NCBI RefSeq assembly: GCF_023566055.1 | Contig: NZ_JALIQP010000002.1 | Span: forward strand, 186,001 to 250,000 | Source of the DNA: Halosolutus amylolyticus | Lineage (GTDB): Archaea > Halobacteriota > Halobacteria > Halobacteriales > Natrialbaceae | Direction: 5' to 3' | DNA length: 64,000 bases | Shown: piece after piece, positions 9,110 to 17,884 of the stretch | How the letters are laid out: every line of letters begins with the position of its first letter | How positions within the stretch are numbered: the first letter of the stretch is position 1 | The notes under the pieces: model-generated | The model's input: only the letters and a program-made list of their open reading frames with translations | Told to the model about the DNA's origin: nothing | Database searches by the model: none | Program-made: the position numbers and the translations under genes

Positions 9110-10432
9110 CTACCGTTCCGGATGCGTCGGCGCGTCGAACCCGCCGCGAACGAGGGGTTTCGCGATGTGTCGGCGCGCACACGGCGGGACCTCGTACCAG
9201 CCGCGCTCGAGGTCCCGATCGATCGCGACCGTCGCTTTCCCGGCGGCGCGGGTCCCGCAGTCCCGACACCGGTACCCCTGGTTCCGACCGGCGCTCTCCA
9301 TCGTCCGATCGCACTCCGGGCAGGTCGGTGTCGCGCGCCCGGTCGTGACGAGGTCCCGAACCGCGAACTTCTCCAGTTTCAGCGTTCCCCGGGAGACCTC
9401 TCCGCAGACCGTGAGACGGTCGCCGACCCGGAGCGACCGGACCCGATCGCGGAAGCGCTTCGTCGGCTCGAACGCGGCGCACTTGAGGCGCGGGTCGGTC
9501 CCGCCATCGTCGTCGGTGGAACGCGCGTCGGGTCGTCCATCCGCCAGCTCGAAGAACACGTGCCCGCCGCGGCGCGTCTCGGGGTCGCTCGCGACGCGTC
9601 CGTCGACGCGATAGGCGTGGCCGTTTGCGACTACGTCGAGGGTCGCGTCCCGCAGGTGGGCGTCGGTCCCCTGGTTCGTGACGAAAAGCTGGCTCGCGCG
9701 GACGGGTTCGCCCTCGATCCGATCGGCGACGGCGCGCACGGTATCGGGGTCGTCGCCGCGAATCCCGTGGAGGATCGGCCCCGGCGTGTGTGGCACGCAG
9801 ACCGTCTCGTCCTCGCCGCGATCGACGGTGTCCCAGACGTCGGGATAGCCCCACTCCGCCGCGGCGAAGGCGCTCTCGCGGTCGACCTCGCGCTCGGTAC
9901 CCCACCGATCGGGCTCGCGGTAGGAGATGTACTCGTGGGTCCACTCGTCGAGGGCGGCCCAGCTTCCGACGGCCGCCAGCGCGCCGACGCGGCCGCGCCC
10001 GTTTCCGGCACCCCACGATCGATAGCCGTGGCGATCGATCAGGGCCGTCGCGTCCGGGATCGAAAGCTGGTCTCGGATCGCCCGCCACGTAAACTCGCGC
10101 ACGTCGTCGGGCACCGCGTCGGGGCTCCCGTCGGCCACGACGAGGCCCGGGTTCGTCCGCCCGTCCGCCGTCTCCGCCAGCGCGGCGAGCCGATCGCGGG
10201 CGAGTTCGAACGCCCGATCGGGATCGCAGTCGGTGTGGACGGCGAGCGCGGCGTTGCCCCGCGTTTTGTACTCGACGGCGGGATTGAGTCGAACGAGGAG
10301 CAGTCGGGAGACCGCATCGCCGTCCGTGTTCCCTCCCTCGCGGCGCAGTCGCTCTGCGACCTGCGTCGCGACGTAGGTCGTACACATTCCCCGCTCACGG
10401 GAGTCCGTATCGTCGATCCCGACGACGGTCAT
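9110..10432 (-). CDS. tiaS: tRNA(Ile2) agmatinylcytidine synthetase TiaS
   Basis: 440-residue enzyme that in archaea joins agmatine to C34 of tRNA(Ile)CAU so it reads AUA. The N-terminus has the diagnostic GIDDTDS motif (5-11) of the ATP-dependent domain. An OB-fold region (LRVGDRLTVCGEVS) lies at about 340-385, and a C-terminal zinc ribbon (CPEC ... CRDC) at about 390-415. Length fits the family. The start at 10432 (MTVVGIDDTD) is chosen because the conserved domain begins at once; upstream in-frame codons run through a dispersed repeat element and are not protein-like. Confidence 0.93.
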   Translation of the reverse strand: MTVVGIDDTDSRERGMCTTYVATQVAERLRREGGNTDGDAVSRLLLVRLNPAVEYKTRGNAALAVHTDCDPDRAFELARDRLAALAETADGRTNPGLVVADGSPDAVPDDVREFTWRAIRDQLSIPDATALIDRHGYRSWGAGNGRGRVGALAAVGSWAALDEWTHEYISYREPDRWGTEREVDRESAFAAAEWGYPDVWDTVDRGEDETVCVPHTPGPILHGIRGDDPDTVRAVADRIEGEPVRASQLFVTNQGTDAHLRDATLDVVANGHAYRVDGRVASDPETRRGGHVFFELADGRPDARSTDDDGGTDPRLKCAAFEPTKRFRDRVRSLRVGDRLTVCGEVSRGTLKLEKFAVRDLVTTGRATPTCPECDRTMESAGRNQGYRCRDCGTRAAGKATVAIDRDLERGWYEVPPCARRHIAKPLVRGGFDAPTHPER

Positions 10433-10479
10433 CGGCGGTGGTTGGAACCCGGCGGAGTAACGCCTTTCGGGACGGTGTC

Positions 10480-10560
10480 TACGGATTGCTGTACCGATGT
10501 ACCGGCGCAACCGCGATCCGGGCGGCGGTTGCGCCGGAAATGACGTACAGTAAACCGTAT
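10480..10560. repeat. Dispersed palindromic element, copy A
   Basis: 81-bp member of a repeat family with terminal inverted repeats close to ATACGGWTTRCTGTA and a central dyad GGCGCAACCGC / GCGGTTGCGCC. It lies between the divergent tiaS and HTH-regulator genes. It is the only copy here not overlapping a stop codon. Related copies: 11717-11798, 14629-14709 (different core), 18832-18912, 29881-29962. Confidence 0.85.
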
Positions 10561-10684
10561 CGGCGGCGTGAAGAATCATGAACCGATATATAAGAATGGT
10601 GCCGGAACGATCGTGGAATCGCGTGCCAGCACCACGGTCTGAGCAGGGTAACCTTCTTATACGAGGAATAGCTTACATCCCCGT

Positions 10685-11650
10685 ATGTCCCGCTCCGCAC
10701 TGGTCGGCAACGTGACCGCGATGTTAGCAGACGCGGGATTCGTGGTCAGCGACCGGTGTGCGATCCGACCGAAGAGTTTCGACATCGCAGCACGGCGCGG
10801 TGAGGACCTGTTGCTGGTCAAGATCCTCGGCAACATCGACGCGTTCACCGAGGCGACCGGCCACGAGATGCGTCGACTGGGGAACTACCTCCACGCGACG
10901 CCGCTCGTGATCGGACTCCGGAGTCGCGACGAGGATCTCAAACCGGACGTCGTCTACTTCCGTCACGGCGTCCCGGTGTTCAGTCCCGACACCGCGTACA
11001 ACCTGTTCATCGAGGACGTGCCGCCGCTGATCTACGCCGCACCCGGTGGCCTCTACGTCAACATCGACGGTGACCTGCTGGCCGACGAACGCGAGGACAG
11101 GGACTGGAGTCTCGGCCAACTCGCGAACGAACTCGGCGTCTCCAGACGAACCGTCTCCAAGTACGAGGACGGCATGAACGCCTCCGTCGAGGTCGCGATG
11201 GCCCTAGAAGAGATGTTCGACTCGGAACTGACGAGCCCCGTCGACGTCCTCGAGGGGGCCGACGACGTCCACGAACCCGAGTCGACGCCCGACGACCCAC
11301 AGGCCGACCCCGACGACGAACAGGTCGTCGCCGTCCTCACGCGGGCCGGCTACCAGGTCCACCCAACGGTCCGATCGCCGTTCAAGGCCGTCAGCGAGGA
11401 CGAGGACGACAGCGACGTCGTCCTCACCGGCCACTCGAAGTTCACGAAGGCCGCCGAGAAACGCGCCCGCATCATGAGTTCGATCGGTCGCGTCACCCGG
11501 ACCCGATCGGTCTACGTGGTCGATCGGGCCAAACAGGAGTCAGTCGACGGCACGGCGCTCGTCGAACGCAACGAACTCGAGGACCTGCGCGACGCGGACG
11601 ACCTCCGGGACGTCATCCGGGAGCGGTCCGAACGCGAAGAAGCGGCCTGA
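10685..11650 (+). CDS. HTH-type transcriptional regulator (archaeal XRE-like family)
   Basis: 321-residue protein of a conserved archaeal family usually annotated as putative HTH-type transcriptional regulatory protein. Residues 1-125 form a nuclease-like or sensor-like alpha/beta domain ([16 protein letters not shown] resembles restriction-endonuclease-fold strands). A lambda-repressor-like HTH follows at about 137-165 ([18 protein letters not shown]). The C-terminal third, after an acidic linker, contains a second alpha/beta unit ([20 protein letters not shown]). The target is unknown. The gene is transcribed away from tiaS and ends 66 bp before repeat copy B. Confidence 0.8.
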   Translation: MSRSALVGNVTAMLADAGFVVSDRCAIRPKSFDIAARRGEDLLLVKILGNIDAFTEATGHEMRRLGNYLHATPLVIGLRSRDEDLKPDVVYFRHGVPVFSPDTAYNLFIEDVPPLIYAAPGGLYVNIDGDLLADEREDRDWSLGQLANELGVSRRTVSKYEDGMNASVEVAMALEEMFDSELTSPVDVLEGADDVHEPESTPDDPQADPDDEQVVAVLTRAGYQVHPTVRSPFKAVSEDEDDSDVVLTGHSKFTKAAEKRARIMSSIGRVTRTRSVYVVDRAKQESVDGTALVERNELEDLRDADDLRDVIRERSEREEAA

Positions 11651-11716
11651 TCGGCGACCCGACCGGTTTCTGGTGACGTGAGACGTTAGCGCCCCGTCTC
11701 TTCCGAGTCCGTTCTC

Positions 11717-11798
11717 ATACGGTTTACTGTACGTCAGTTCCACCGCAACCGCGATCCGGGCGGCGGTTGGGCCGGTACGTCGGTACAGCAATCCGTAT
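11717..11798. repeat. Dispersed palindromic element, copy B
   Basis: 82-bp copy with ends ATACGGTTTACTGTAC and the reverse complement of ATACGGATTGCTGTAC. Its right end supplies the A of the TGA stop of the glutaredoxin gene (minus strand). It sits between two convergent genes. The central dyad has a few mismatches (GGTTGGGCCGG). Confidence 0.85.
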
Positions 11799-12043
11799 CA
11801 GGCGTAGGTCTCTTCCAGGTACTCGACGATGTCGTCGCTCTCGGCCATCCCCTCGACGCCGTTTGCCTCGTCGGTGATGACCGGGACGCCGGTCTGGCCG
11901 CTGACGGTTTCGACCTCGGTCCGTTCGGCGTGCGATCGCGGGACCTCGATCGTGTCGTACTCGAGGTCCAGTTCCTCGAGTTTGGTGCGGACTTTCGCGC
12001 AGAACGGGCACCCAGGCAGTTCGTAGAAGGTGATGTCGGCCAT
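11798..12043 (-). CDS. Glutaredoxin-like protein
   Basis: 81-residue thioredoxin-fold protein with the dithiol CPFC motif (C12, C15) after the first strand (ITFYELPG). The cis-proline segment TGVPVITDE and the last helix SDDIVEYLEETYA are also typical. It should reduce disulfides or handle the haloarchaeal thiol gamma-glutamylcysteine. The start at 12043 is the first Met before the conserved strand. The gene lies 86 bp downstream of the purine permease on the same strand, possibly co-transcribed. Its TGA stop is part of a dispersed palindromic element. Confidence 0.88.
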   Translation of the reverse strand: MADITFYELPGCPFCAKVRTKLEELDLEYDTIEVPRSHAERTEVETVSGQTGVPVITDEANGVEGMAESDDIVEYLEETYA

Positions 12044-12129
12044 GATCGATCGTTGCCACGGAAGCCCTATGAGGCCACCGATCGGCCGTCCCGTTGCCGG
12101 TACCTGAGACGGGGACGGCGCGACTCGAT

Positions 12130-13554
12130 CTAGAAGGCGAGCATGCCGGCCGTGGCCGCGAAGTAGGCCGCGAAGTAGACCACGAAGGCGATCGCCAGCA
12201 CCCACTGGCCGAGCGAGACGTCCTTGGCTTCGCCCATCGACGCCTTGATCAGCGGATAGCTCATGATCCCGGCGGCGAGGCCGTTCGCGATCGAGGTGGT
12301 CAGGGGCATGACGGTGATCGTCAGGCCGCTGGAGATCGCCCACGCGGGGTCGCTCCAGTCGATGTCAGCGACGCCCTGGAGCATGATGATCCCGACGACG
12401 ACGAGCGCGATGTAGGTCGCGTACTGCGGAATCGCGGCCATCAGCGGGACGATCAGCAACGACAGCGCGAACAGCACGCCGACGACGAGTGCGGTGAAGC
12501 CGGTGCGGCCGCCCTCCTCGACCCCGGTCGAGGATTCGATGTAGGTGGTGACCGTCGACGTCCCGATCATCGCGCCGACCGTGGTGCCGACCGCGTCGGC
12601 CATCAGCGGCCTCTCGATCTCGGGGAGGTCACCCTCCTCGTCGAGGAAGCCGGCGATCTGGGAGACGCCGATGAGCGTCCCCGCGGTGTCGAAGAAGTCC
12701 ACGAAGAAGAACGTGAACACGACGAGCACGAAGACGAGCGGGTCCTCGGTGATCTGTCCGAGGCCGTCGATGAACCCGGCGATCAGCGGCGTAAAGTCGT
12801 ACTGGACGCTCGCGATCATCCCGGTGAGTCCGTCCTGGGTGACCTGTTCGTAGCTGTTCCCCGGCGTGAGCACGCCCGGCGCGACCACGCCGGCAAGCGT
12901 CAGGATCCAGCCAGCGAGCGCGGTCGTGACGATCCCGATGACGATCGACCCGCGGACGCCGCGGGCCCAGAGCACCAGCGTCAGGGCGAGGCCGGCGAGC
13001 GACAGCGCGGCGATCGAACTGGTCGCCACGTTGCCGAGCGTCACCATCGTCGCCTCGTCGGTGACGACGACCTCCATCTCCTGGAGGCCGAGGAAGAGCA
13101 GGAAGACGCCGATACCGGCCCCGACGGCGAACTTGACCGGTTCGGGGAAGAGTTCGATGACGTACCGCCGGGCGCCGATCGCCGTCAGGAGGATGAAGAT
13201 CACACCCTCGACGAAGACGGCCGCGAGCGCCACCTCCCAGGGGACGCCGAGACCGAGGACGACGGTGAACGCGAAGAAGGCGTTCAGCCCCATCCCCGGC
13301 GCGAGGCCGAACGGCCGGTTGGCCCAGAACGCCATCACCAGGATCGCCACGACCGACGAGAGGATCGTGGCCACGGCGATCATCTGGAACACCTCCTGGC
13401 CGGAGTAGCCCTCGATCTGGATCGCCTCGCTCAGGATCGCCGGGTTGACCACGATGACGTACGACATCGCGAGGAACGTCGTCAGGCCGGCGAGCAGTTC
13501 TGTCTCGAGATCGGTCCCGTACTCGTCGAATCCGAAGTACTCTGCGACCCCCAT
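12130..13554 (-). CDS. AzgA-type purine (adenine/guanine) permease, NCS2 superfamily
   Basis: 474-residue permease with about 13 membrane segments. Family marks are the N-terminus FLAMSYVIVVNPAILSEA, the DTAGTLIGV segment in the middle of the protein, and the block GTSTVTTYIESSTGVEEGG. These are typical of AzgA/PbuG-type hypoxanthine, guanine and adenine proton symporters rather than uracil or xanthine permeases. The start at 13554 (MGVAEYFGFDEYGT) matches the usual AzgA N-terminus. It heads a possible two-gene unit with the glutaredoxin. Confidence 0.88.
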   Translation of the reverse strand: MGVAEYFGFDEYGTDLETELLAGLTTFLAMSYVIVVNPAILSEAIQIEGYSGQEVFQMIAVATILSSVVAILVMAFWANRPFGLAPGMGLNAFFAFTVVLGLGVPWEVALAAVFVEGVIFILLTAIGARRYVIELFPEPVKFAVGAGIGVFLLFLGLQEMEVVVTDEATMVTLGNVATSSIAALSLAGLALTLVLWARGVRGSIVIGIVTTALAGWILTLAGVVAPGVLTPGNSYEQVTQDGLTGMIASVQYDFTPLIAGFIDGLGQITEDPLVFVLVVFTFFFVDFFDTAGTLIGVSQIAGFLDEEGDLPEIERPLMADAVGTTVGAMIGTSTVTTYIESSTGVEEGGRTGFTALVVGVLFALSLLIVPLMAAIPQYATYIALVVVGIIMLQGVADIDWSDPAWAISSGLTITVMPLTTSIANGLAAGIMSYPLIKASMGEAKDVSLGQWVLAIAFVVYFAAYFAATAGMLAF

Positions 13555-13706
13555 ATTGGATGGTCAAGCATACCGATAGCGCTCAGTTAAGTGTTTTCCT
13601 CTCAATCCGAACCCGAGTATGCACGTGGGTGGATAGTGTGTGAGTATCACGCTGGGGTCCGAGGCCGAACGAACGTATTTGACCCCGGAGCGTGTACCAC
13701 GATACC

Positions 13707-14369
13707 ATGAGGTTTGTCATCGTGGGATACGGCCGGGTCGGCTCGCGAACGGCGCGCATTCTCACCGAGGAGGGCCACGACGTCGTCGTCGTCGACGACG
13801 ACCCGGACCGGATCGAGCGGGCCAGCGAGGCGGGGTTCGACACGGTCCAGGGCGACGGTGCCGACGAGTCGGTCCTCGTCGACGCGGGGATCGAGGACGC
13901 GGACGCGATCGGTGCGTTCACGCCGGATCTCAACGCCAACTTCGCGGCCTGCATGGTCGGCACCCACCACGGCTGTCGAACCGTCCTCCGGATCGACGAG
14001 GACTACCGCGAGGACATCTACCAGAAGTACGCCGAGGACGTCGACGAGATCGTCTACCCGGAACGGCTCGGCGCGGCCGGTGCCAAGACCGCTATGCTCG
14101 GCGGCGACTTCAACGTCGTCGCCGACCTCGCGACGAACCTCCAGTTGACCGTCCTCGAGATCCGCGAGGGGTCGCCCGCCGTCGGCAAGCGGATCAGCGA
14201 ACTCGACCTGCCCGAAGCCGCGCGGATCTACGCTCACGGGCGCGCACGCGAGTCACTGACGATCCCGCTCCCCGGAACGGAACTCGCGGCCGGCGACGAG
14301 GTCGCCATCATCGTCGAGACGGACGAAGCCGAGGCCGTCCGATCGGCACTGTTGCCGGCGAGCGCGTAA
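13707..14369 (+). CDS. TrkA-N/TrkA-C domain protein
   Basis: 220-residue cytosolic nucleotide-binding protein. A Rossmann fold opens with GYGRVG (6-11) and an acidic VVVVDDD strand end for NAD(H) or ATP ribose binding. A TrkA-C domain (about 135-218) includes the typical LPGTELAAGDEVAIIV. It resembles the regulatory subunit of Trk/Ktr potassium systems, but no TrkH/KtrB channel gene is adjacent. The start at 13707 is chosen because MRFVIVGYG begins the fold. Confidence 0.85.
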   Translation: MRFVIVGYGRVGSRTARILTEEGHDVVVVDDDPDRIERASEAGFDTVQGDGADESVLVDAGIEDADAIGAFTPDLNANFAACMVGTHHGCRTVLRIDEDYREDIYQKYAEDVDEIVYPERLGAAGAKTAMLGGDFNVVADLATNLQLTVLEIREGSPAVGKRISELDLPEAARIYAHGRARESLTIPLPGTELAAGDEVAIIVETDEAEAVRSALLPASA

Positions 14370-14708
14370 CTATCGATCGACGTCGACGACCGGTGAGAGG
14401 TCCACTGTCCCGTTTCGGTCCGGGTGCCAGGGTCGCCCCGAACGGGGCGGCCCCGGGGACCGAAACGGGCGAGGAAGGGGATGGGAGCAGTTTGGGGGTA
14501 GGCGCGCGGACGGGGGGATGAGAGGGTCCGACAGCGCGCCTATCTTCCACTCGCTATGCCAGTAAGTTAAAACTGCGTCAGACGATCGGATGACAGAGGT
14601 CAGAGAACACACACGTCGAACGGTTCTCATACGAACTGCTGTAGTCAATTACCGCCGATCGCCGACCCCGTCCTGGTGATCGGCGGTAAATAGTTACAGC
14701 AATCCGTA
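14370..14708. other. Convergent intergenic region with hairpin and repeat
   Basis: 339 bases between the convergent TrkA-type and methylase genes. No gene is seen. It holds a large GC-rich hairpin (14409-14469), a G-rich purine tract around 14465-14525, and repeat copy C at its right edge. Confidence 0.6.
14409..14469. terminator. Nested GC-rich hairpin, possible bidirectional terminator
   Basis: CCCGTTTCGGTCC (14409-14421) pairs perfectly with GGACCGAAACGGG (14457-14469). Inside is a second perfect hairpin, GCCCCG-AA-CGGGGC (14435-14448). It lies 40 bases after the TrkA-type stop in a convergent interval, so termination or RNA 3'-end protection is plausible. No U-tract follows directly. Confidence 0.45.
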
Positions 14709-14709
14709 T
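14629..14709. repeat. Dispersed palindromic element, copy C (variant core)
   Basis: 81 bp with the same family ends (ATACGAACTGCTGTA and TACAGCAATCCGTAT) but a different centre: TACCGCCGATC and GATCGGCGGTA form the inner dyad. The right end overlaps the TGA stop of the DNA methylase gene (14709-14711, minus strand), as copies B, D and E do for their genes. The core can therefore vary while the ends are kept. Confidence 0.75.
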
Positions 14710-15779
14710 CAGTCGCCGTCGTGGTCCTCGAGTCGGAACACCAGCACGTTCTGGTGGACCATCGAGGGGACGAACGAGAACGGGTAGCCGTAGACGTGGA
14801 GATCCTTGGTCGGGTCGTACCAGACGAGGTTCGCCGCGAGGGAAAGCGGCGCGGACGACTCGATCGCCCGTGCGAGGTCCGCCGAGAGGAACTCGTAGGA
14901 CTGGTCGCGGTACATGTCGCCGATGAAGACCACGACGTGGCCGTCCGGGGCGACCGCGTCGGTGAACCGATCGAACTTGGCCGCCATGTCCGCGAGCCAC
15001 TCGGCTTTCGTCGCCCCGGTCGACGCCTCGTCGGCCGCGTCGTGATCGAGGCCGGTACCGTCGCCGTCGCCGTCGTCGTCTCCGTCGAACGACCCGAGTT
15101 TGCTCTCGCGGGTCCGCCGTTCGTTCCGCGTCTGCTCGAGTTCGTCCATGTGCCAGTAGGGGACGTCCGTGAGCAGGAGGTCGATCGAGTCGTCGGGCAC
15201 GTCCGCGATCAGGTCGGCACAGTCGCCGTGGCGCATGTCTTGCGGGGCGAGGGGTGACTCCCCGCGGGCGCGACGCTCCTCGTTCTCCCGCTCGACGACG
15301 TCCTCGTAGATCTCGACCCAGCGCTCCGTGCGCTCGAACCCGATCGCCTCCCGGAGTCCCGTCCCCTCGTGCTCGCAGAAACTCGCCCCCAGGAGGGTGC
15401 CGCCGACGCCCGCGAAGGGGTCGAGGACGGTGTCCCCGGCCTTGCTGAATCGGCCGATGAGGTCGGCACAGAGCCGCGGGGGCTTCTGGCCGCCGTGCTC
15501 GCTCCGGAGGTCGTGCTGGACGTCCGGCGGGTAGCCCTCGGCGATCACGGACTTCGTCGCGTACTTCCACTCTTTGCCCGTGAGGTCGTTGACCCGGTTG
15601 CGCTCGTCGTAGATGCCCCGGCCCTCGACGTACCGCTGGTGGTCCGCGAGGGCGTCGGTGTCGACGACCTCGCCGTCCTCGACCGGGAGCGACTCGTCTC
15701 GCGCCCGATCGGCGTCGAAGGTCCCGTCCTCGTCGGTGAACAGCCGACTCTGTCGATGGCGATCCCCGTCGTCTGCCAT
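14709..15779 (-). CDS. N4/N6-type DNA methyltransferase
   Basis: 356 residues. AdoMet-binding motifs run KPPRLCADLIGRF, then VLDPFAGVGGTLLGA (motif I, about 117-131), then LLLTDVPYW (motif IV, about 200-210; DVPY replaces DPPY). That is the amino-methyltransferase class acting on exocyclic N4 of C or N6 of A. No restriction enzyme is adjacent, so it appears to be an orphan methylase. Haloarchaea carry a conserved orphan CTAG methylase (Zim), and this window is strongly CTAG-depleted, so that is one candidate identity. I cannot confirm the target. An RNA base methylase is the alternative. Confidence 0.75.
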   Translation of the reverse strand: MADDGDRHRQSRLFTDEDGTFDADRARDESLPVEDGEVVDTDALADHQRYVEGRGIYDERNRVNDLTGKEWKYATKSVIAEGYPPDVQHDLRSEHGGQKPPRLCADLIGRFSKAGDTVLDPFAGVGGTLLGASFCEHEGTGLREAIGFERTERWVEIYEDVVERENEERRARGESPLAPQDMRHGDCADLIADVPDDSIDLLLTDVPYWHMDELEQTRNERRTRESKLGSFDGDDDGDGDGTGLDHDAADEASTGATKAEWLADMAAKFDRFTDAVAPDGHVVVFIGDMYRDQSYEFLSADLARAIESSAPLSLAANLVWYDPTKDLHVYGYPFSFVPSMVHQNVLVFRLEDHDGD

Positions 15780-15857
15780 ACCGGGAGTGGTTACCCCGAC
15801 CCCGTAAAAACTGGCCGCTTTTCGCCGGTCGCCGGGTCGATCGGCGCGGGGATCCCC

Positions 15858-17210
15858 TCAGACGAACCAGCCGAGGTCGACCGTTCCCTCGTCGAGGACG
15901 TCCTTGCGATCGTCGGTCTGGCCGACGTCGGCGTAGGAGATCTCACTCTCGACCTGCTCGGCTTCCGGTCCGGGTTCGTTGCCGACGTAGACGACGTTCG
16001 GATTGGTGCCGATGTCCTCGAGCAGCCTGAACGTCGAATCGCCGGACCCGGCTTCGGCCTGGATGATTCCCCGAGCCTCGCGCTCGGTCATCCCGTCGCC
16101 GTCTTCGTCCTCGGCTGGTTCCGTTTCGCCCGTGACGACGTCGATCGCTTCCTGCACCTCCTCGTCGGGTGAGTTCATGGACTGCACGCGAGCCAGCGCG
16201 GGATCGTCGAGATACTGCCGCGGGTCGCTCTCGGGATCGTTCATGTCGCCGAACTGGATCGCTTCCGGGGGACAGGCGTCTTCGCAGGCGGTGCGTCCGA
16301 TCAACTCCTCGCCTTTGCTTCCGTCCTGACGCGTGGCGCAGAACGTACACTTCTGCATGGCGCCCCGCGGGCCGCGACTGCCGACCCACCGATCGCGCGC
16401 GTCGAACATGTGATCTTCCTCGAGTTCCTCGGCCGGCACGTCCGGTTCGTCCCACTGGAAGTAATTGACCCCGTACGGACAGGCGACCTGACAGTACCGA
16501 CAGCCGATGCAGACGTTGTAGTCGGTCAGGACGAGTCCGTCCGAATCCCGGGTGTGACGTGCGGTCGTCGGGCAAACCTTCTCGCACGGTGCGTCCGTAC
16601 AGTGCTGACAGGGACGAATGAGGCGGTTTCGACCGCCGGGCGTGGTGTCCTCGTAGTCCAGCACGTACATCCAGTTCGCGCCCTGATCCCAGTTGTGTTC
16701 TTCCGCACACGAGACCACGCAGGCGAGACAGGCGTCACACTGTTCGAGATCGAGCGCCATGCCCCACTGGGTCCCCTCGCCGTCTCCGTACTCGACGCCT
16801 TCCTCTTCGTCCTCCTGGGTGGCCGCGACTGCGGATTCGCCGTCCGATTCCGCGGTTCCCCAGGCCCCCAGCCCGACCGCACCGGCGCCGGCTCCCATCT
16901 TCTTCATCACGTCGCGACGCGACTCTTCGTCGACTCCGATCCGCGAGAGCGCCTGCTCGACCCGTCCCTCGCCACCGGACTCGATCGGGCGCTCGTCTTC
17001 GCCGAATTCGGCCAGTACGTCCTCGTGATAGCGGTCGTGGAACTCCGCTTCCGACAGCTCACCCTTCGTGACCTTCATCGCGTCCTCGGCCATCTCCAGG
17101 CCGAGATCCGTGTCGTACTCGGTCTCCTCGAGGGACGCCTCGAGTTCGTCCTGCCACGCCTCCCCGAGCGGGTGGAACGACTCCCCCGAGTCGTCTTCGC
17201 TCGACGTCAT
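15858..17210 (-). CDS. PsrB/DmsB-type 4Fe-4S protein with long N-terminal extension
   Basis: 450 residues. The start at 17210 (MTSSEDDSG) follows a gap with promoter-like sequence. Residues 1-95 are an acidic helical extension. A Tat-like stretch (SRRDVMKKMG, 97-106, then a Gly/Ala-rich hydrophobic segment) follows unusually late in the chain. Four cysteine groups then match electron-transfer subunits of DMSO-reductase-family enzymes: 158/161/164/168, 201/204/209/213, 234/237/240/244, and a split group CTFC ... CEDAC near 285-315. These should hold four cubane clusters. No molybdopterin catalytic subunit or membrane anchor gene is nearby. It is divergent from a HiPIP gene 193 bp away. Confidence 0.82.
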   Translation of the reverse strand: MTSSEDDSGESFHPLGEAWQDELEASLEETEYDTDLGLEMAEDAMKVTKGELSEAEFHDRYHEDVLAEFGEDERPIESGGEGRVEQALSRIGVDEESRRDVMKKMGAGAGAVGLGAWGTAESDGESAVAATQEDEEEGVEYGDGEGTQWGMALDLEQCDACLACVVSCAEEHNWDQGANWMYVLDYEDTTPGGRNRLIRPCQHCTDAPCEKVCPTTARHTRDSDGLVLTDYNVCIGCRYCQVACPYGVNYFQWDEPDVPAEELEEDHMFDARDRWVGSRGPRGAMQKCTFCATRQDGSKGEELIGRTACEDACPPEAIQFGDMNDPESDPRQYLDDPALARVQSMNSPDEEVQEAIDVVTGETEPAEDEDGDGMTEREARGIIQAEAGSGDSTFRLLEDIGTNPNVVYVGNEPGPEAEQVESEISYADVGQTDDRKDVLDEGTVDLGWFV

Positions 17211-17403
17211 GATACTTCCCCACTGTCGGTTGCGTCGAGTACGATCATTGATATCGTGTACCACAAAACTGACCAGCCCCGATCGAATAAACGACCGCCA
17301 TGCACCTGCCGGGATCGGAAACCCCGGTCGATCGAAAAACGCCATTTCCGTCGTTCAGCTTACACACCCGGGATTTTTGGCGTGTTGGGTCGTACCATGG
17401 TGC

Positions 17404-17814
17404 ATGAGTGACGACGACTCGCGGGAACCGCGTCGACGATTCCTTCGCATCGCCGGGACCAGCCCGGTACTCGTGCTCGCGGGTTGTCTCAGCGACGACG
17501 AGGGCGTCGAAACCGACGACGATCGACCGGACGACTATTGTTTCGACCAGCTGGAAGGTTCCGTCCCGGCGGTCGAACGGAACGCGGTGAGTATCGACGG
17601 CGTCGAGCGGAAAGACGAGAGCGAATTGCTGTCGAAAGAGGACGCCGCCTACCAGTGTGGCCCACAGGACGGGCAGCTGTGTGGCAACTGCACGTTCTAC
17701 ATCGACGACAAGGACGGCGACGGGATCGGCGCGTGTACCGAGGTCGAAGGGATGATTCGGTCGGTCGACTGGTGTGGCATCTGGGCGGCGAGAGAAAAGG
17801 CACCGCAGGAGTGA
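17404..17814 (+). CDS. HiPIP-type iron-sulfur lipoprotein
   Basis: 136 residues, start ATG 17404. A Tat motif (PRRRFLRIAG, 9-18) and lipobox LAGC (Cys28) predict export and lipid anchoring. The C-terminal core has C93-x2-C96, C111 and C124 followed by the sequence WCGIW. This is the spacing of high-potential iron-sulfur proteins (CxxC, GxC, WCxxW), which hold one 4Fe-4S cluster and carry single electrons at high potential. Extra cysteines C46 and C85 could form a disulfide. The neighbouring divergent 4Fe-4S protein suggests a shared extracytoplasmic electron route, which is an inference. Confidence 0.82.
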   Translation: MSDDDSREPRRRFLRIAGTSPVLVLAGCLSDDEGVETDDDRPDDYCFDQLEGSVPAVERNAVSIDGVERKDESELLSKEDAAYQCGPQDGQLCGNCTFYIDDKDGDGIGACTEVEGMIRSVDWCGIWAAREKAPQE

Positions 17815-17884
17815 GCCGCCGACGTCGACCTCCTGTGGGAGCCGCAGGCTTTAGCCTCGTCCCATCGAACCGGCTGTCGCAGGA

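Noticed and set aside
10479-10700. Recurrent peptide-like strings such as RRNRRPDRGCAGTDVQ in several open frames
   Set aside because: They are translations of the dispersed palindromic elements, not a protein family.
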